48,118 nucleotides of DNA, taken from Clostridia bacterium (GTDB lineage Bacteria; Bacillota; Clostridia; Oscillospirales; CAG-272). Every line of letters starts with the position of its first letter. Within the stretch, counting starts at the first letter, position 1. A program made the translations under genes and the position numbers. The notes below the pieces were generated by a model that worked only from the letters and a program-made list of their open reading frames with translations, was not told where the DNA came from and ran no database searches. Location of the stretch: the NCBI GenBank assembly GCA_017461745.1, contig JAFTXE010000001.1:1-48118 (forward strand). Direction: 5' to 3'. Below are positions 41,085 through 48,118 of the stretch, piece after piece.

Positions 41085-41106
41085 TAAAGTATAAAGCATA
41101 ATTTTT

Positions 41107-41147
41107 TAGGAAGTTTTTTGCCAAGCTTTTTTTCAAAAAAGCGGGAA
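41107..41147 (+). repeat. Palindromic repeat family 2, fragment
   Basis: Only the arm AGGAAGTTTTTTGCCAAGC plus the TTTTTTTCAAAAAAGCGG hairpin is present, identical to 40235-40271. It lies between maf and mreB. Confidence 0.8.
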
Positions 41148-41186
41148 AATTCTAATGATAAACTAACTTCAAGAAAGGAGCATACC

Positions 41187-42191
41187 ATGGCTAAGATATA
41201 CGGCATGGACTTAGGCACGGCGAATACGCTGATATGCCATAAGGGTGAGATAATACTTCGCGCCCCATCCGTCGTTGCTATCAATGATGCCGACCGCGAG
41301 ATAGTTGCTCTCGGTCCGAGCGCCAAGAGTATGCTCGGAAAGACGCCTGCGGGTATAACCGCTTTCCGTCCACTCAAGGGAGGGGTTATAGCGGAATACG
41401 AGGTGGCGTCCAAAATGATCAGAGGATTTCTTGAGCACGTGGAGGCGTTCTCGCTGTTTTCCCGTCCCGTAATTATCGTGTGCATTCCTCACGAGGCTAC
41501 GGGAGTTGAAAAGAGGGCGCTTGAGGACGCTATCTTTGAGGCGGGCGCAAGATACGTCGCGCTTATCGACGAGCCTTTGGCGGCGGCAATAGGAACGGGA
41601 CTTAGGGTTGGCGCGGCAAAGGGAAGCATGATAGTCGATATCGGAGGCGGCTCAACCGAGGTAGCGGTCATAAGCCACGGCGGTATAGTCAGCGCGGGCT
41701 CTATAAGAGTTGCGGGAGACGAGTTTGACGAGGCGATAGTCGAGTACATAAAGGATACAAAGAATACGCTTATCGGAATAGCGTCGGCAGAGGAGCTTAA
41801 GCTCAAATGCGGAGCGGCACATCCTGCCTTTGATTCGGGCTTTGGAACGGTTGCGGGCAGAAGCCTGCTCAGCGGTATGGGAACGACGGTTACCGTGACG
41901 GCGGCAGAGCTTAGAGAGGCAGTAGCAGAGCCCTTGGAGCAGATAATAGCGTCTATCAAGCATACGCTTGAATTCACGCCCCCCGAGCTTTCGGCGGATA
42001 TTTACGACTACGGAATAATGCTGACGGGCGGCGGCTCGCGCTTGCGCGGTATAGGACAGTATATCGAGGAGCGTGTCGGAATCAGAGTTACTCAGGCAAA
42101 ACGTCCCTTGGAAGCAGTTTGCAGAGGAATATCCAGAGTAATGGAGAGCGAGGGACAGATGGGCGAGCTGCTGAGATACAGAAGCAGGTAG
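41187..42191 (+). CDS. mreB: Rod-shape protein MreB
   Basis: A 334-residue bacterial actin that positions the elongation machinery. Phosphate-1 loop G-M-D-L-G-T-A-N-T is near the N-terminus, I-D-E-P-L-A-A-A-I-G is mid-protein, phosphate-2 is D-I-G-G-G-S-T-E-V, and the adenosine motif is G-G-G-S-R-L. ATG 41187 follows AAAGGAG; the longer upstream frame runs into a repeat fragment. Its stop is two bases before family-2 repeat copy 2, which separates it from mreC and an inserted gene. Confidence 0.96.
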   Translation: MAKIYGMDLGTANTLICHKGEIILRAPSVVAINDADREIVALGPSAKSMLGKTPAGITAFRPLKGGVIAEYEVASKMIRGFLEHVEAFSLFSRPVIIVCIPHEATGVEKRALEDAIFEAGARYVALIDEPLAAAIGTGLRVGAAKGSMIVDIGGGSTEVAVISHGGIVSAGSIRVAGDEFDEAIVEYIKDTKNTLIGIASAEELKLKCGAAHPAFDSGFGTVAGRSLLSGMGTTVTVTAAELREAVAEPLEQIIASIKHTLEFTPPELSADIYDYGIMLTGGGSRLRGIGQYIEERVGIRVTQAKRPLEAVCRGISRVMESEGQMGELLRYRSR

Positions 42192-42192
42192 A

Positions 42193-42422
42193 CTATGATT
42201 CGTCGGGGGGACGCGGGGGATGCGTGGGACGCGATTTCCGCTTTTTTGAAAAAAAGCTTGGCAAAAAACTTCCTTGCAGGGTTGTAGCCCGATTACATAC
42301 ATATAATTTTAAGAATAAGCTTAGTTGGGCTACAACTCTGCAAGGAAAGCTTTTGCGGAGCTTTTCTCGAAAAGCGACAACGCGTCCCTCGCATCCCCTG
42401 CATCCCAGACAAATCATAATTT
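42193..42422 (+). repeat. Palindromic repeat family 2, copy 2 (230 bp)
   Basis: Ends are ATGATTCGTC on the left and GACAAATCATAATT on the right, a partly decayed version of the copy 1 termini. Three 9-mer-type units lie on each arm, and the central stem is GTTGTAGCCCGA/TTGGGCTACAAC. It begins directly after the mreB stop codon. Confidence 0.88.
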
Positions 42423-42500
42423 GAACGACAATATAAAAACAGAGAGTGTACTTGGCGATAACGTAAATTTAATCAAAATCAACGAAAGGAAGTGAGAAAA

Positions 42501-43112
42501 ATGGATAACGGAACGGTAGCTCAGCGGACGGGTGAAGAGCAATTTTTGTCATGTCTTAAGAGCTTTAACGAATACTATACTCAGCTTGTGTGCTTTGCGT
42601 TCGGAGCAATTGCCGTTGCAATTGCCATCGCATTTTTCTCGGGAATCCTTTGGGGTATAGCTATTGCGGCTATTGCTGTCGCCGTCTACGTGTATTTTTC
42701 CACGGACGAAGCAAAAAAGCAGCTTGGGATATTCTATACCAACACGCAAGGGCATATAAGAATAGATAGGGCAAAGCGCGTTTTTGACGGCTGTATAGTC
42801 ATTCCGCAGAGATTGATATACGCCGACGTTACTGAGATAGGAGACGGAGCGCTCGCAAAAGCCGACGACTCGTTGGAGCGAGTTTATATTCCCGTAAGCA
42901 TAGAGCATATTGGAAAGGATATTTTCGGAAAAGCGCGTGAGGGAGTGACCGTTTATTACGAGGGAGGCGCTGAGCAATGGGAGAGTGTGGAAAAGCTTAC
43001 CGACCTCTCGTCTTATAGCGTTGTTTTTGAGTGCAAATTTCCTGTTATACCCCCCAAGAAGACTAAACCGAAGAAGTCTTCAAGGACGAAAAAAAAGGAG
43101 GGTAAGGAATGA
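42501..43112 (+). CDS. Small membrane protein with LRR_5-like segment, within the mre cluster
   Basis: A 203-residue protein. Two transmembrane helices lie at about 28-68. The following domain contains A-D-V-T-E-I-G-D-G-A-L-A-K-A-D-D-S-L-E-R-V and Y-I-P-V-S-I-E-H-I-G-K-D-I-F, which resemble BspA-type leucine-rich repeats (LRR_5). The C-terminus is a K/R-rich tail (K-K-T-K-P-K-K-S-S-R-T-K-K-K). ATG 42501 is preferred over GTG 42492, with AGGAAGTGAG in front. Its stop overlaps the mreC start (ATGA), implying coupled translation and a role with the elongasome. I do not recognise an orthologue. Confidence 0.78.
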   Translation: MDNGTVAQRTGEEQFLSCLKSFNEYYTQLVCFAFGAIAVAIAIAFFSGILWGIAIAAIAVAVYVYFSTDEAKKQLGIFYTNTQGHIRIDRAKRVFDGCIVIPQRLIYADVTEIGDGALAKADDSLERVYIPVSIEHIGKDIFGKAREGVTVYYEGGAEQWESVEKLTDLSSYSVVFECKFPVIPPKKTKPKKSSRTKKKEGKE

Positions 43113-43954
43113 AATTCGTAAAGACAAAATTCTTTATCGTCTGCTTGTGCGTCGCAGTCGTGCTTGTTCTTGTGCCTGCGGTGCTTGCCGCCTTCGGTCA
43201 GGTCGATATACTCAGAAGCGGACTTAAGACCGTTGCCAAGCCGTTTGAGTGGTGCGGCTCTAAAATTGCCGACGCTGTTGACGGATTTGTTTCGGTGTTT
43301 GCCGATTACGACGAGCTTCAAAAGGAAAACGAGGAGCTGCGCGCGGCAATAGAGTCAATGGAGAATGAGAAGCTTGACAACGAGGTATTGAAGGAAGAAA
43401 ACGCGTGGCTTCGCGAATATCTCGATATAAGAAACAAAAATCCCGACTTCGTTCTTCTTGACGGAAGGATAATATCTCACGAGGCGGGGAATTATTCCAC
43501 CGTGCTGACGGTCAACAGAGGAACGGTACACGGAGTTCGGAAAAATATGCCCGTCATAACCGAGGACGGCGTTCTCGGATACGTCAGCGAGGTGGGGCTT
43601 GATTGGTGCAAGATAACGGGCATCGTTGAGTCAAGCAGCAGCGTGGGTGTCTATACGGACAGGACGGGAGTTATAGGAACGGTCGAGGGAGACCCGACGC
43701 TCAGAGCCGAGGGAAAGTGTCTTATGAGCTACGAATCGACCGCCGATATCAAGGTTGGAGACAGAGTATATACGAGTGGCACGGGAAGCATTTATCCCGA
43801 CGGACTTCTCCTTGGAAGAATAGAGTCTATTGAGGCAGATGAGGCTACGAGAAGAATAATGGCGGTGGTCGAGCCTGAGGTCGATTTCCTTGCGCTTGAA
43901 GAGCTTGATGGAGTAATGATAGTTCTCGGCTACGTCGGACAGACGGGAGGTTGA
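43109..43954 (+). CDS. mreC: Rod-shape protein MreC
   Basis: A 281-residue bitopic protein. One transmembrane helix lies at about 7-29, a coiled coil at about 65-105 (E-L-Q-K-E-N-E-E-L-R-A), then the double beta-barrel domain with G-N-Y-S-T-V-L-T-V-N-R-G and G-V-L-G-Y-V-S-E-V. It bridges MreB and PBP2 (established). It is translationally coupled to the upstream membrane protein and followed by mreD 5 bases after its stop. Confidence 0.95.
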   Translation: MKFVKTKFFIVCLCVAVVLVLVPAVLAAFGQVDILRSGLKTVAKPFEWCGSKIADAVDGFVSVFADYDELQKENEELRAAIESMENEKLDNEVLKEENAWLREYLDIRNKNPDFVLLDGRIISHEAGNYSTVLTVNRGTVHGVRKNMPVITEDGVLGYVSEVGLDWCKITGIVESSSSVGVYTDRTGVIGTVEGDPTLRAEGKCLMSYESTADIKVGDRVYTSGTGSIYPDGLLLGRIESIEADEATRRIMAVVEPEVDFLALEELDGVMIVLGYVGQTGG

Positions 43955-43959
43955 GCGTT

Positions 43960-44508
43960 ATGTACGGTAATAAACGCGTTGACGCCGCTGACAAAAGAAT
44001 GCTCGTGAGGAGAATATTGGTATACGGCGCGGCTTTCTTTTTGCTCTGTACGCTCCAATGCTCGTTTTTCTCCCGACTTAAGCCGTTTGGCGCTGTTCCT
44101 GATATAACTCTTGGCGCTATGTGCGGAATTCTTATGCTTGACAATAAGCGCGCGGCGGCTGTCTGCGCTGTCTGTGCGGGATATTTTATAGATGCGTTGG
44201 GCGCTGTTCCGCCATCGTTTTCACCGTTGTTTTATCTTTTGTGCGTGGTGATACTCGGAGCAATTTCCGACAAGATAATGCCGAGCTTTCTTTCCTACGC
44301 AGTATTGCTTGTTCCAACGGTAATTCTCAGAGTGGCGTTTACGTTCGTGAATATGTGGATATACATGAAGGCTTTTCCCGCAATATCGGTGCTATGGACG
44401 GTGCTCTTGCCCGAAATGCTATCGACATTTGTTTTTTGTCTGCCCGTGTATTTCGTTATCAAGCTTTGCGTTTTACCCATTGAGGCTAAGGGGCATTTTA
44501 AATTTTGA
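43960..44508 (+). CDS. mreD: Rod-shape protein MreD
   Basis: A 182-residue polytopic membrane protein with five hydrophobic segments, and the family-like F-S-R-L-K-P-F-G-A-V-P-D-I-T-L at about residues 38-52. ATG 43960 is nine bases after GGGAGG (43945-43950); the TTG at 43951 abuts that site and is unlikely. It is part of mreC-mreD. Confidence 0.9.
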   Translation: MYGNKRVDAADKRMLVRRILVYGAAFFLLCTLQCSFFSRLKPFGAVPDITLGAMCGILMLDNKRAAAVCAVCAGYFIDALGAVPPSFSPLFYLLCVVILGAISDKIMPSFLSYAVLLVPTVILRVAFTFVNMWIYMKAFPAISVLWTVLLPEMLSTFVFCLPVYFVIKLCVLPIEAKGHFKF

Positions 44509-44541
44509 TTTTACCTGTGCGTACATAGAAAGGCTATGCTT

Positions 44542-45543
44542 ATGAACAATCTTAAATTCGTACCCAACATAGTAACGGGCAGGCTGTCCGAGGAGGATGC
44601 CAAGCGGTATTTTTCCCGATTCGGTTGGTTTGTTTTTGCTTATTTTCTTATAAATATTATAGCGCAGAACGCTATAGCTCTGATAGTTTACTATGTTTTC
44701 CCGAAATTTTATTTTCACTATCTGTTTGCTGAGCTTTTGTCGTTCGTGCCGAACTATTTAATAGCTCTTCCGTTAGCTTACGCAATAGTGCGTCCGTTGC
44801 CATCGGAGATACCCATGAAGGAAAAGATGAGCGCGGGACATATTTTCTGCGGATTTTGCATATCTATGACGCTTATGATGGTTGGAAACTACATAAGCCA
44901 GATATTTATAGGTGTATTTCAGGTAATGAGGGGTAGCGTTTTGCAGAACCCCGTTGAAGCGGCTGTGGCAAACATGCCGCTCTGGATGAACTTTTTGTCG
45001 ATCGTCGTGCTTGCTCCCGTGCTTGAGGAGCTTGTTTTCAGAGGACTTATGTGCAAGAAGCTGCTCGTTCTCGGAGAGGGCTACGCAATTATACTTTCGG
45101 CGGCTGTCTTTGCGCTGTGCCACGGAAATTTCTTTCAGCTGTTTTACGCGTTTACTCTCGGTTGCTTCTTTGCGTTTATCTACGTTAAGACGGGAAAGCT
45201 CGTGTACACGGTATTTTTCCATATGGCAATAAATTTCCTCGGTGGCTTCGTCGCTCCTTGGCTTATGAGCTTTATAGACGCGAGCGACCTTGTGAACGGC
45301 GAGCTAATGATATCCGCGGACAATATACTTCAGTATCTTGCTCTTATGTGGTACGAGCTGATAGCCTTGGGCGCGGCTATATTCGGATTGGTCTTGCTCA
45401 TAAAAAAGCGCAGACAGTTTACCGTTCATACGGGAATACTTCCGCCACCTGAGAAAAGAGGCGTGTCCTGCGTGCTTCTTAATAGCGGTGTTGCGGCGGC
45501 GATAACTATTTTCGCACTGACCTTGGTGGGTTCGCTTTTGTAA
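44542..45543 (+). CDS. CPBP-family intramembrane protease
   Basis: A 333-residue polytopic membrane protein of the CAAX protease/bacteriocin-processing (ABI) family. Motif 1 E-E-L-V-F-R-G at about residues 170-176 and motif 2 F-A-L-C-H-G-N at about 200-206 supply the glutamates and histidine of the active site; H-M-A-I-N-F lies near 238. ATG 44542 has AAAGG eight bases upstream; ATG 44536 is too close to it. It lies inside the mre-PBP2 cluster, where its substrate is unknown. The stop is immediately followed by family-2 repeat copy 3. Confidence 0.9.
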   Translation: MNNLKFVPNIVTGRLSEEDAKRYFSRFGWFVFAYFLINIIAQNAIALIVYYVFPKFYFHYLFAELLSFVPNYLIALPLAYAIVRPLPSEIPMKEKMSAGHIFCGFCISMTLMMVGNYISQIFIGVFQVMRGSVLQNPVEAAVANMPLWMNFLSIVVLAPVLEELVFRGLMCKKLLVLGEGYAIILSAAVFALCHGNFFQLFYAFTLGCFFAFIYVKTGKLVYTVFFHMAINFLGGFVAPWLMSFIDASDLVNGELMISADNILQYLALMWYELIALGAAIFGLVLLIKKRRQFTVHTGILPPPEKRGVSCVLLNSGVAAAITIFALTLVGSLL

Positions 45544-45777
45544 GGAGACGCGGGGGACGCGAGGGATGCGAAGGATGCGAAGAATGCGATTTCCGCTTTT
45601 TTGAAAAAAAGCTTGGCAAAAAACTTCCTTGCCGAGTTGTAGCCCGATTAGATATGTATAAATTCAAGAATAGCTTAGTCGGGCTACAACTCGGCAAGAA
45701 AGCTTTTGCGGAGCTTTTCTCGAAAAGCGACAACGCGTCCCTCGCATCCTTCGCATCCCTCGCATCTCTTGCGTCCC
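45544..45777 (+). repeat. Palindromic repeat family 2, copy 3 (five 9-mers per arm)
   Basis: It starts immediately after the CPBP stop. The left arm has five tandem 9-mers of the GGGATGCGA type (45547-45589) and the right arm five complementary ones (about 45729-45776). In between are the two local hairpins and the central stem CGAGTTGTAGCCCGA/TCGGGCTACAACTCGG. The outer terminal repeat seen in copy 1 is missing. The repeat creates false in-frame extensions of the PBP2 gene. Confidence 0.88.
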
Positions 45778-45800
45778 CAAAAAACAAAAAGGAGGTAAAA

Positions 45801-47798
45801 ATGTACGAAAGAAAACGCAATGTCGGAGCAAGATATATAGCGCTTGCTTCTGTTTTTTCTTTTATTTGCCTCGTATTTATAATCGTGCTTGCGGTCGTTC
45901 AGATAAAAGGACCGCAGACGGATTATTTTTCCGACGACGCAAACGTCCGACGGGTGACGGTCTCGGGACTCAGAGGAGAGATATACGACAGAAACGGAGT
46001 GCTTCTCGTAGGTAACTCAACGAGCTACGACCTGATATACGAATACGGCGCTATGCCTGAGAGCTTTGCGGAGGTGAACGCTGAGCTTTTGGGTATACTT
46101 GATGCCATGGAATACAATATGTGCGAGGACTGCATAGCCAAGGATTATTTCGCGCTTGAAGGCGTTTATCCGAACGTCCGCTATCGCGAGGCGGTGGCGG
46201 ATACGGAGTCTAACGAATACTACTATTTACAGAGAGTGCTTAAAAGAAACGGACTTGACGCTGATACCGACGCGCAGGAGTTAGCCGAATACTACATAAA
46301 GCGTTGCAAGCTCAGCTCCGAGACCTATTCGGACGGAGAGATAATTCAGCTCATGCGTCTGTGGTACGAGATGGACAGAGTGGATTTTGGCGTTTATGCG
46401 TCCTATACGGTAGCCACCGACGTTCCCATGGAGCTTGTCACGTATATAAAGGAGAAGGGTATTGATGGCGCAACCTTCAAAACCGTTTCCAAGAGGGTGT
46501 ATAATTATCCCGATATTGCCTCTCACGTGCTTGGCAGGGTTGGCAAGATAACGGCAGAGGTAGCTGAATATTACGAGGAGCTTGGCTATCCTATGGACGC
46601 CTACGTCGGCGTGTCGGGCTGTGAGCTTGCCTTTGAGGACATACTTCACGGTCAGGACGGTACTATGGTTATTGAGTATGACGACGACGGCAATATAGTG
46701 GACAAGTATTATGAAACCGAGCCTATAAGCGGAAACGACGTATGGCTGACTATAGATATAGAGTTACAGATAGAAGCGGAACGCTCGCTTGCCGAAACGG
46801 CAGAGTCGATAGACACGGCAGGGGGAGGAGCGGTTACCGTCATGGACCCCAATACGGGCGCGGTGCTCGCTATTGCGTCGTATCCGACGTATGACCTCGG
46901 CAAGTTCTCGGATATTGATTACTATGCTTCTTTGCTTGAGAACACGGACAATCCTTTGTTTAACAGAGCGCTCAGCGGCGCATATGCCCCCGGTTCTACC
47001 TATAAGGTGGGCGCGGCGCTTGCGGCGCTTGAAAAGGGAGCTATCTCGGACAGCACCTCGTATACCTGCAATAAGGTGCATTTGCACGACCTGACTTGTC
47101 TTGATAATCACGGTCCGACTAACGTATACAAAGCTATTCAGGAGTCCTGCAACATATTCTTTTACCATGTGGGCGAGAATATGGGCATCGACGCTATAAC
47201 AAAGTATACGGCGGCGCTCGGGTTAGGTAGCTCTACGGGAATAGAGCTTGCTGAGCGTGAGGGCAACGTTGCGACGAGCGGCAGAGATTGGTCGGAGACT
47301 ATGGACGCTATGGCGGCAATAGGACAGGCAACTCACAGCTATACACCCTTACAGCTAAGCGTGTATATGTCGAGTATAGTCAATGGCGGCGTGCGTATGA
47401 ACGCTCACATACTTGATTCCACAAGGCATTTTTATACCGACGAGGCGCTGACGCGCGTTGAAGCAAGTGTGGCGCAGAGTATTGATATATCGGGCGAAAG
47501 CTTTGATATACTTATGGACGCAATGGGGCGAGTGGTTTATAACAATTCTGAGGTATATACTTATTTCAGGGATATTCCCGATACGGTCGACGGCAAACGG
47601 GTCTACTTTGGCGGAAAAACAGGTACTGCCGAGGTGGCAGGGCAGATAGATAACGCTCTTTTCACGGGCTTCGCTCTTCTTGACGGAGAACCGCAGATAG
47701 TCGTCTCGTGCATTATCGAGGAGGGTCAGCACGGTTATTACGCTTCCCGTGTCGCCGCCGACGTGATGCGAAAGTTCTTTGCGCGAGTTGGAAGTTAG
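45801..47798 (+). CDS. mrdA: Penicillin-binding protein 2 (elongation transpeptidase)
   Basis: A 665-residue class B PBP. A short cytoplasmic tail and membrane anchor occupy residues about 12-35, then a dimerisation domain starts with L-R-G-E-I-Y-D-R-N-G, and the transpeptidase domain follows. Active-site serine 399 is in P-G-S-T-Y-K, S-C-N is at 449-451 and K-T-G-T-A at about 606-610. Placement after mreBCD supports the PBP2/MrdA role with MreC over the septal FtsI/SpoVD role (inference). ATG 45801 follows a strong GGAGGT; the upstream open frame is repeat-derived. Confidence 0.92.
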   Translation: MYERKRNVGARYIALASVFSFICLVFIIVLAVVQIKGPQTDYFSDDANVRRVTVSGLRGEIYDRNGVLLVGNSTSYDLIYEYGAMPESFAEVNAELLGILDAMEYNMCEDCIAKDYFALEGVYPNVRYREAVADTESNEYYYLQRVLKRNGLDADTDAQELAEYYIKRCKLSSETYSDGEIIQLMRLWYEMDRVDFGVYASYTVATDVPMELVTYIKEKGIDGATFKTVSKRVYNYPDIASHVLGRVGKITAEVAEYYEELGYPMDAYVGVSGCELAFEDILHGQDGTMVIEYDDDGNIVDKYYETEPISGNDVWLTIDIELQIEAERSLAETAESIDTAGGGAVTVMDPNTGAVLAIASYPTYDLGKFSDIDYYASLLENTDNPLFNRALSGAYAPGSTYKVGAALAALEKGAISDSTSYTCNKVHLHDLTCLDNHGPTNVYKAIQESCNIFFYHVGENMGIDAITKYTAALGLGSSTGIELAEREGNVATSGRDWSETMDAMAAIGQATHSYTPLQLSVYMSSIVNGGVRMNAHILDSTRHFYTDEALTRVEASVAQSIDISGESFDILMDAMGRVVYNNSEVYTYFRDIPDTVDGKRVYFGGKTGTAEVAGQIDNALFTGFALLDGEPQIVVSCIIEEGQHGYYASRVAADVMRKFFARVGS

Positions 47799-47814
47799 TT
47801 TTTGAGGAGTTCTT

Positions 47815-48040
47815 TTCGTCAGAATTTTTGTCAGAAACTTTCTTTCGAGAAAGTTTCCGACACCTTCAAAGAACTCGTGAAAAATAAATATTAAGGCTGT
47901 TGGAATATAGTGCTGTGCTTGATTTGGAGTGCGGTATTTTCTAAGGTGGAAACCGCGTCAAACGCTGCTGCGCGTTTGACGGGTTTCTTTTTTTATTTAA
48001 AGGTGCGGCTTGGATACCTCTAAAAGCGGTAGGGGCGACC
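47815..48040 (-). repeat. Intergenic repeat family 1, copy D (inverted)
   Basis: This is the reverse complement of the other copies. The hairpin GTCAGAAACTTTC/GAAAGTTTCCGAC (about 47828-47860) comes first and probably ends the PBP2 transcript. Then come CAAAGAACTCGTGA, GTGCTGTGCTTGATTTGGAG, the GTTTGACG/CGTCAAAC foldback, and the AGGGGCGACC end shared with copy A. Confidence 0.85.
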
Positions 48041-48118
48041 ATCGGTCGTCGGCAAAAAAGAATATAATTTTATTGAGTTTTGCCGTATATTTTTGCCGAA
48101 CACACGCGGACGACCAAT
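48041..48118. other. Possible further inverted repeat at the window edge
   Basis: CGGTCGTCGGCAAAAA at 48043-48058 faces TTTTTGCCG (48090-48098) and GACGACC (48109-48115), an imperfect inverted repeat cut by the window end. No gene is visible. Confidence 0.4.

Noticed and set aside
45547..45776. CRISPR array suggested by regularly spaced 9-mers
   Set aside because: Units are directly adjacent with no spacers, are far too short, and lie in inverted arms; no cas genes are present.
45654..45800. Longer N-terminus for PBP2
   Set aside because: The extension is read from repeat copy 3; GGAGGT directly before ATG 45801 fixes the true start.

Overview
The window reads as a chromosomal segment of an endospore-forming Clostridia bacterium (Firmicutes), probably an uncultured gut lineage. 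Supporting markers are a sigma-K gene half next to what looks like a skin-type element, spoVAF, a T-box in front of thrS, class I lysyl-tRNA synthetase, meso-diaminopimelate dehydrogenase, smpB next to ssrA, and near-consensus sigma-A promoters with 17-nt spacers. No species can be assigned from the sequence alone.

Layout. 1-1380: end of an element interrupting sigK (two small unknown genes and a double-HTH regulator), followed by the N-terminal half of sigK with its pro-sequence. 1.9-5.4 kb: PPi-type phosphofructokinase, a short-chain dehydrogenase and spoVAF. 5.6-9.6 kb (minus): truB with a nitroreductase, and trmB with ychF. Between these two pairs, at 7.1-7.83 kb, lie two tandem copies of a compact module: a 27-28 aa membrane peptide, a folded leader, a shared terminator and a convergent antisense RNA. 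It has every hallmark of a type I toxin-antitoxin pair and is the most interesting item here. 9.7-12.8 kb: accessory island with AbiH, Fic, a DUF4177 protein and an XRE regulator. 12.9-19.7 kb: glyA, an MgsA-like protein lacking catalytic residues, T-box-thrS and a GH31 glycosidase. 19.8-28 kb: azlCD, uracil permease, class I LysRS fused to a tRNA-binding domain, a zinc-ribbon membrane protein and an F420 ligase homologue. 28.4-30.1 kb: recX-recA. 30.5-33.1 kb: an ECF-like sigma factor with a long C-terminal extension and an XRE-methyltransferase fusion, each followed by a near-identical hairpin. 33.4-36.4 kb: ssrA-smpB, ddh and an amidase-domain protein. 36.6-40 kb: a YhaO/YhaN-like nuclease/ATPase pair. 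40.5-47.8 kb: the cell-elongation cluster maf, mreB, a small LRR-like membrane protein, mreC, mreD, a CPBP protease and PBP2.

Two families of structured intergenic repeats run through the second two thirds. Family 1 (about 160-230 bp, several hairpins) lies before thrS, near recX, near ddh, before yhaO and after PBP2. Family 2 (about 230-246 bp, a long foldback with terminal inverted repeats and 9-mer tandem repeats) has three large copies and a fragment, all inside the maf-mre-PBP2 cluster. Many long ORFs in these regions are artefacts of the repeats.

How the genes relate: translation and tRNA functions (truB, trmB, ychF, thrS, lysS, ssrA/smpB) and rod-shape and septum functions (maf, mreBCD, PBP2, ddh for peptidoglycan precursor) are core. 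Accessory content is confined to the sigK element, the toxin-antitoxin pair, the AbiH-Fic island and the sigma/methyltransferase pair.
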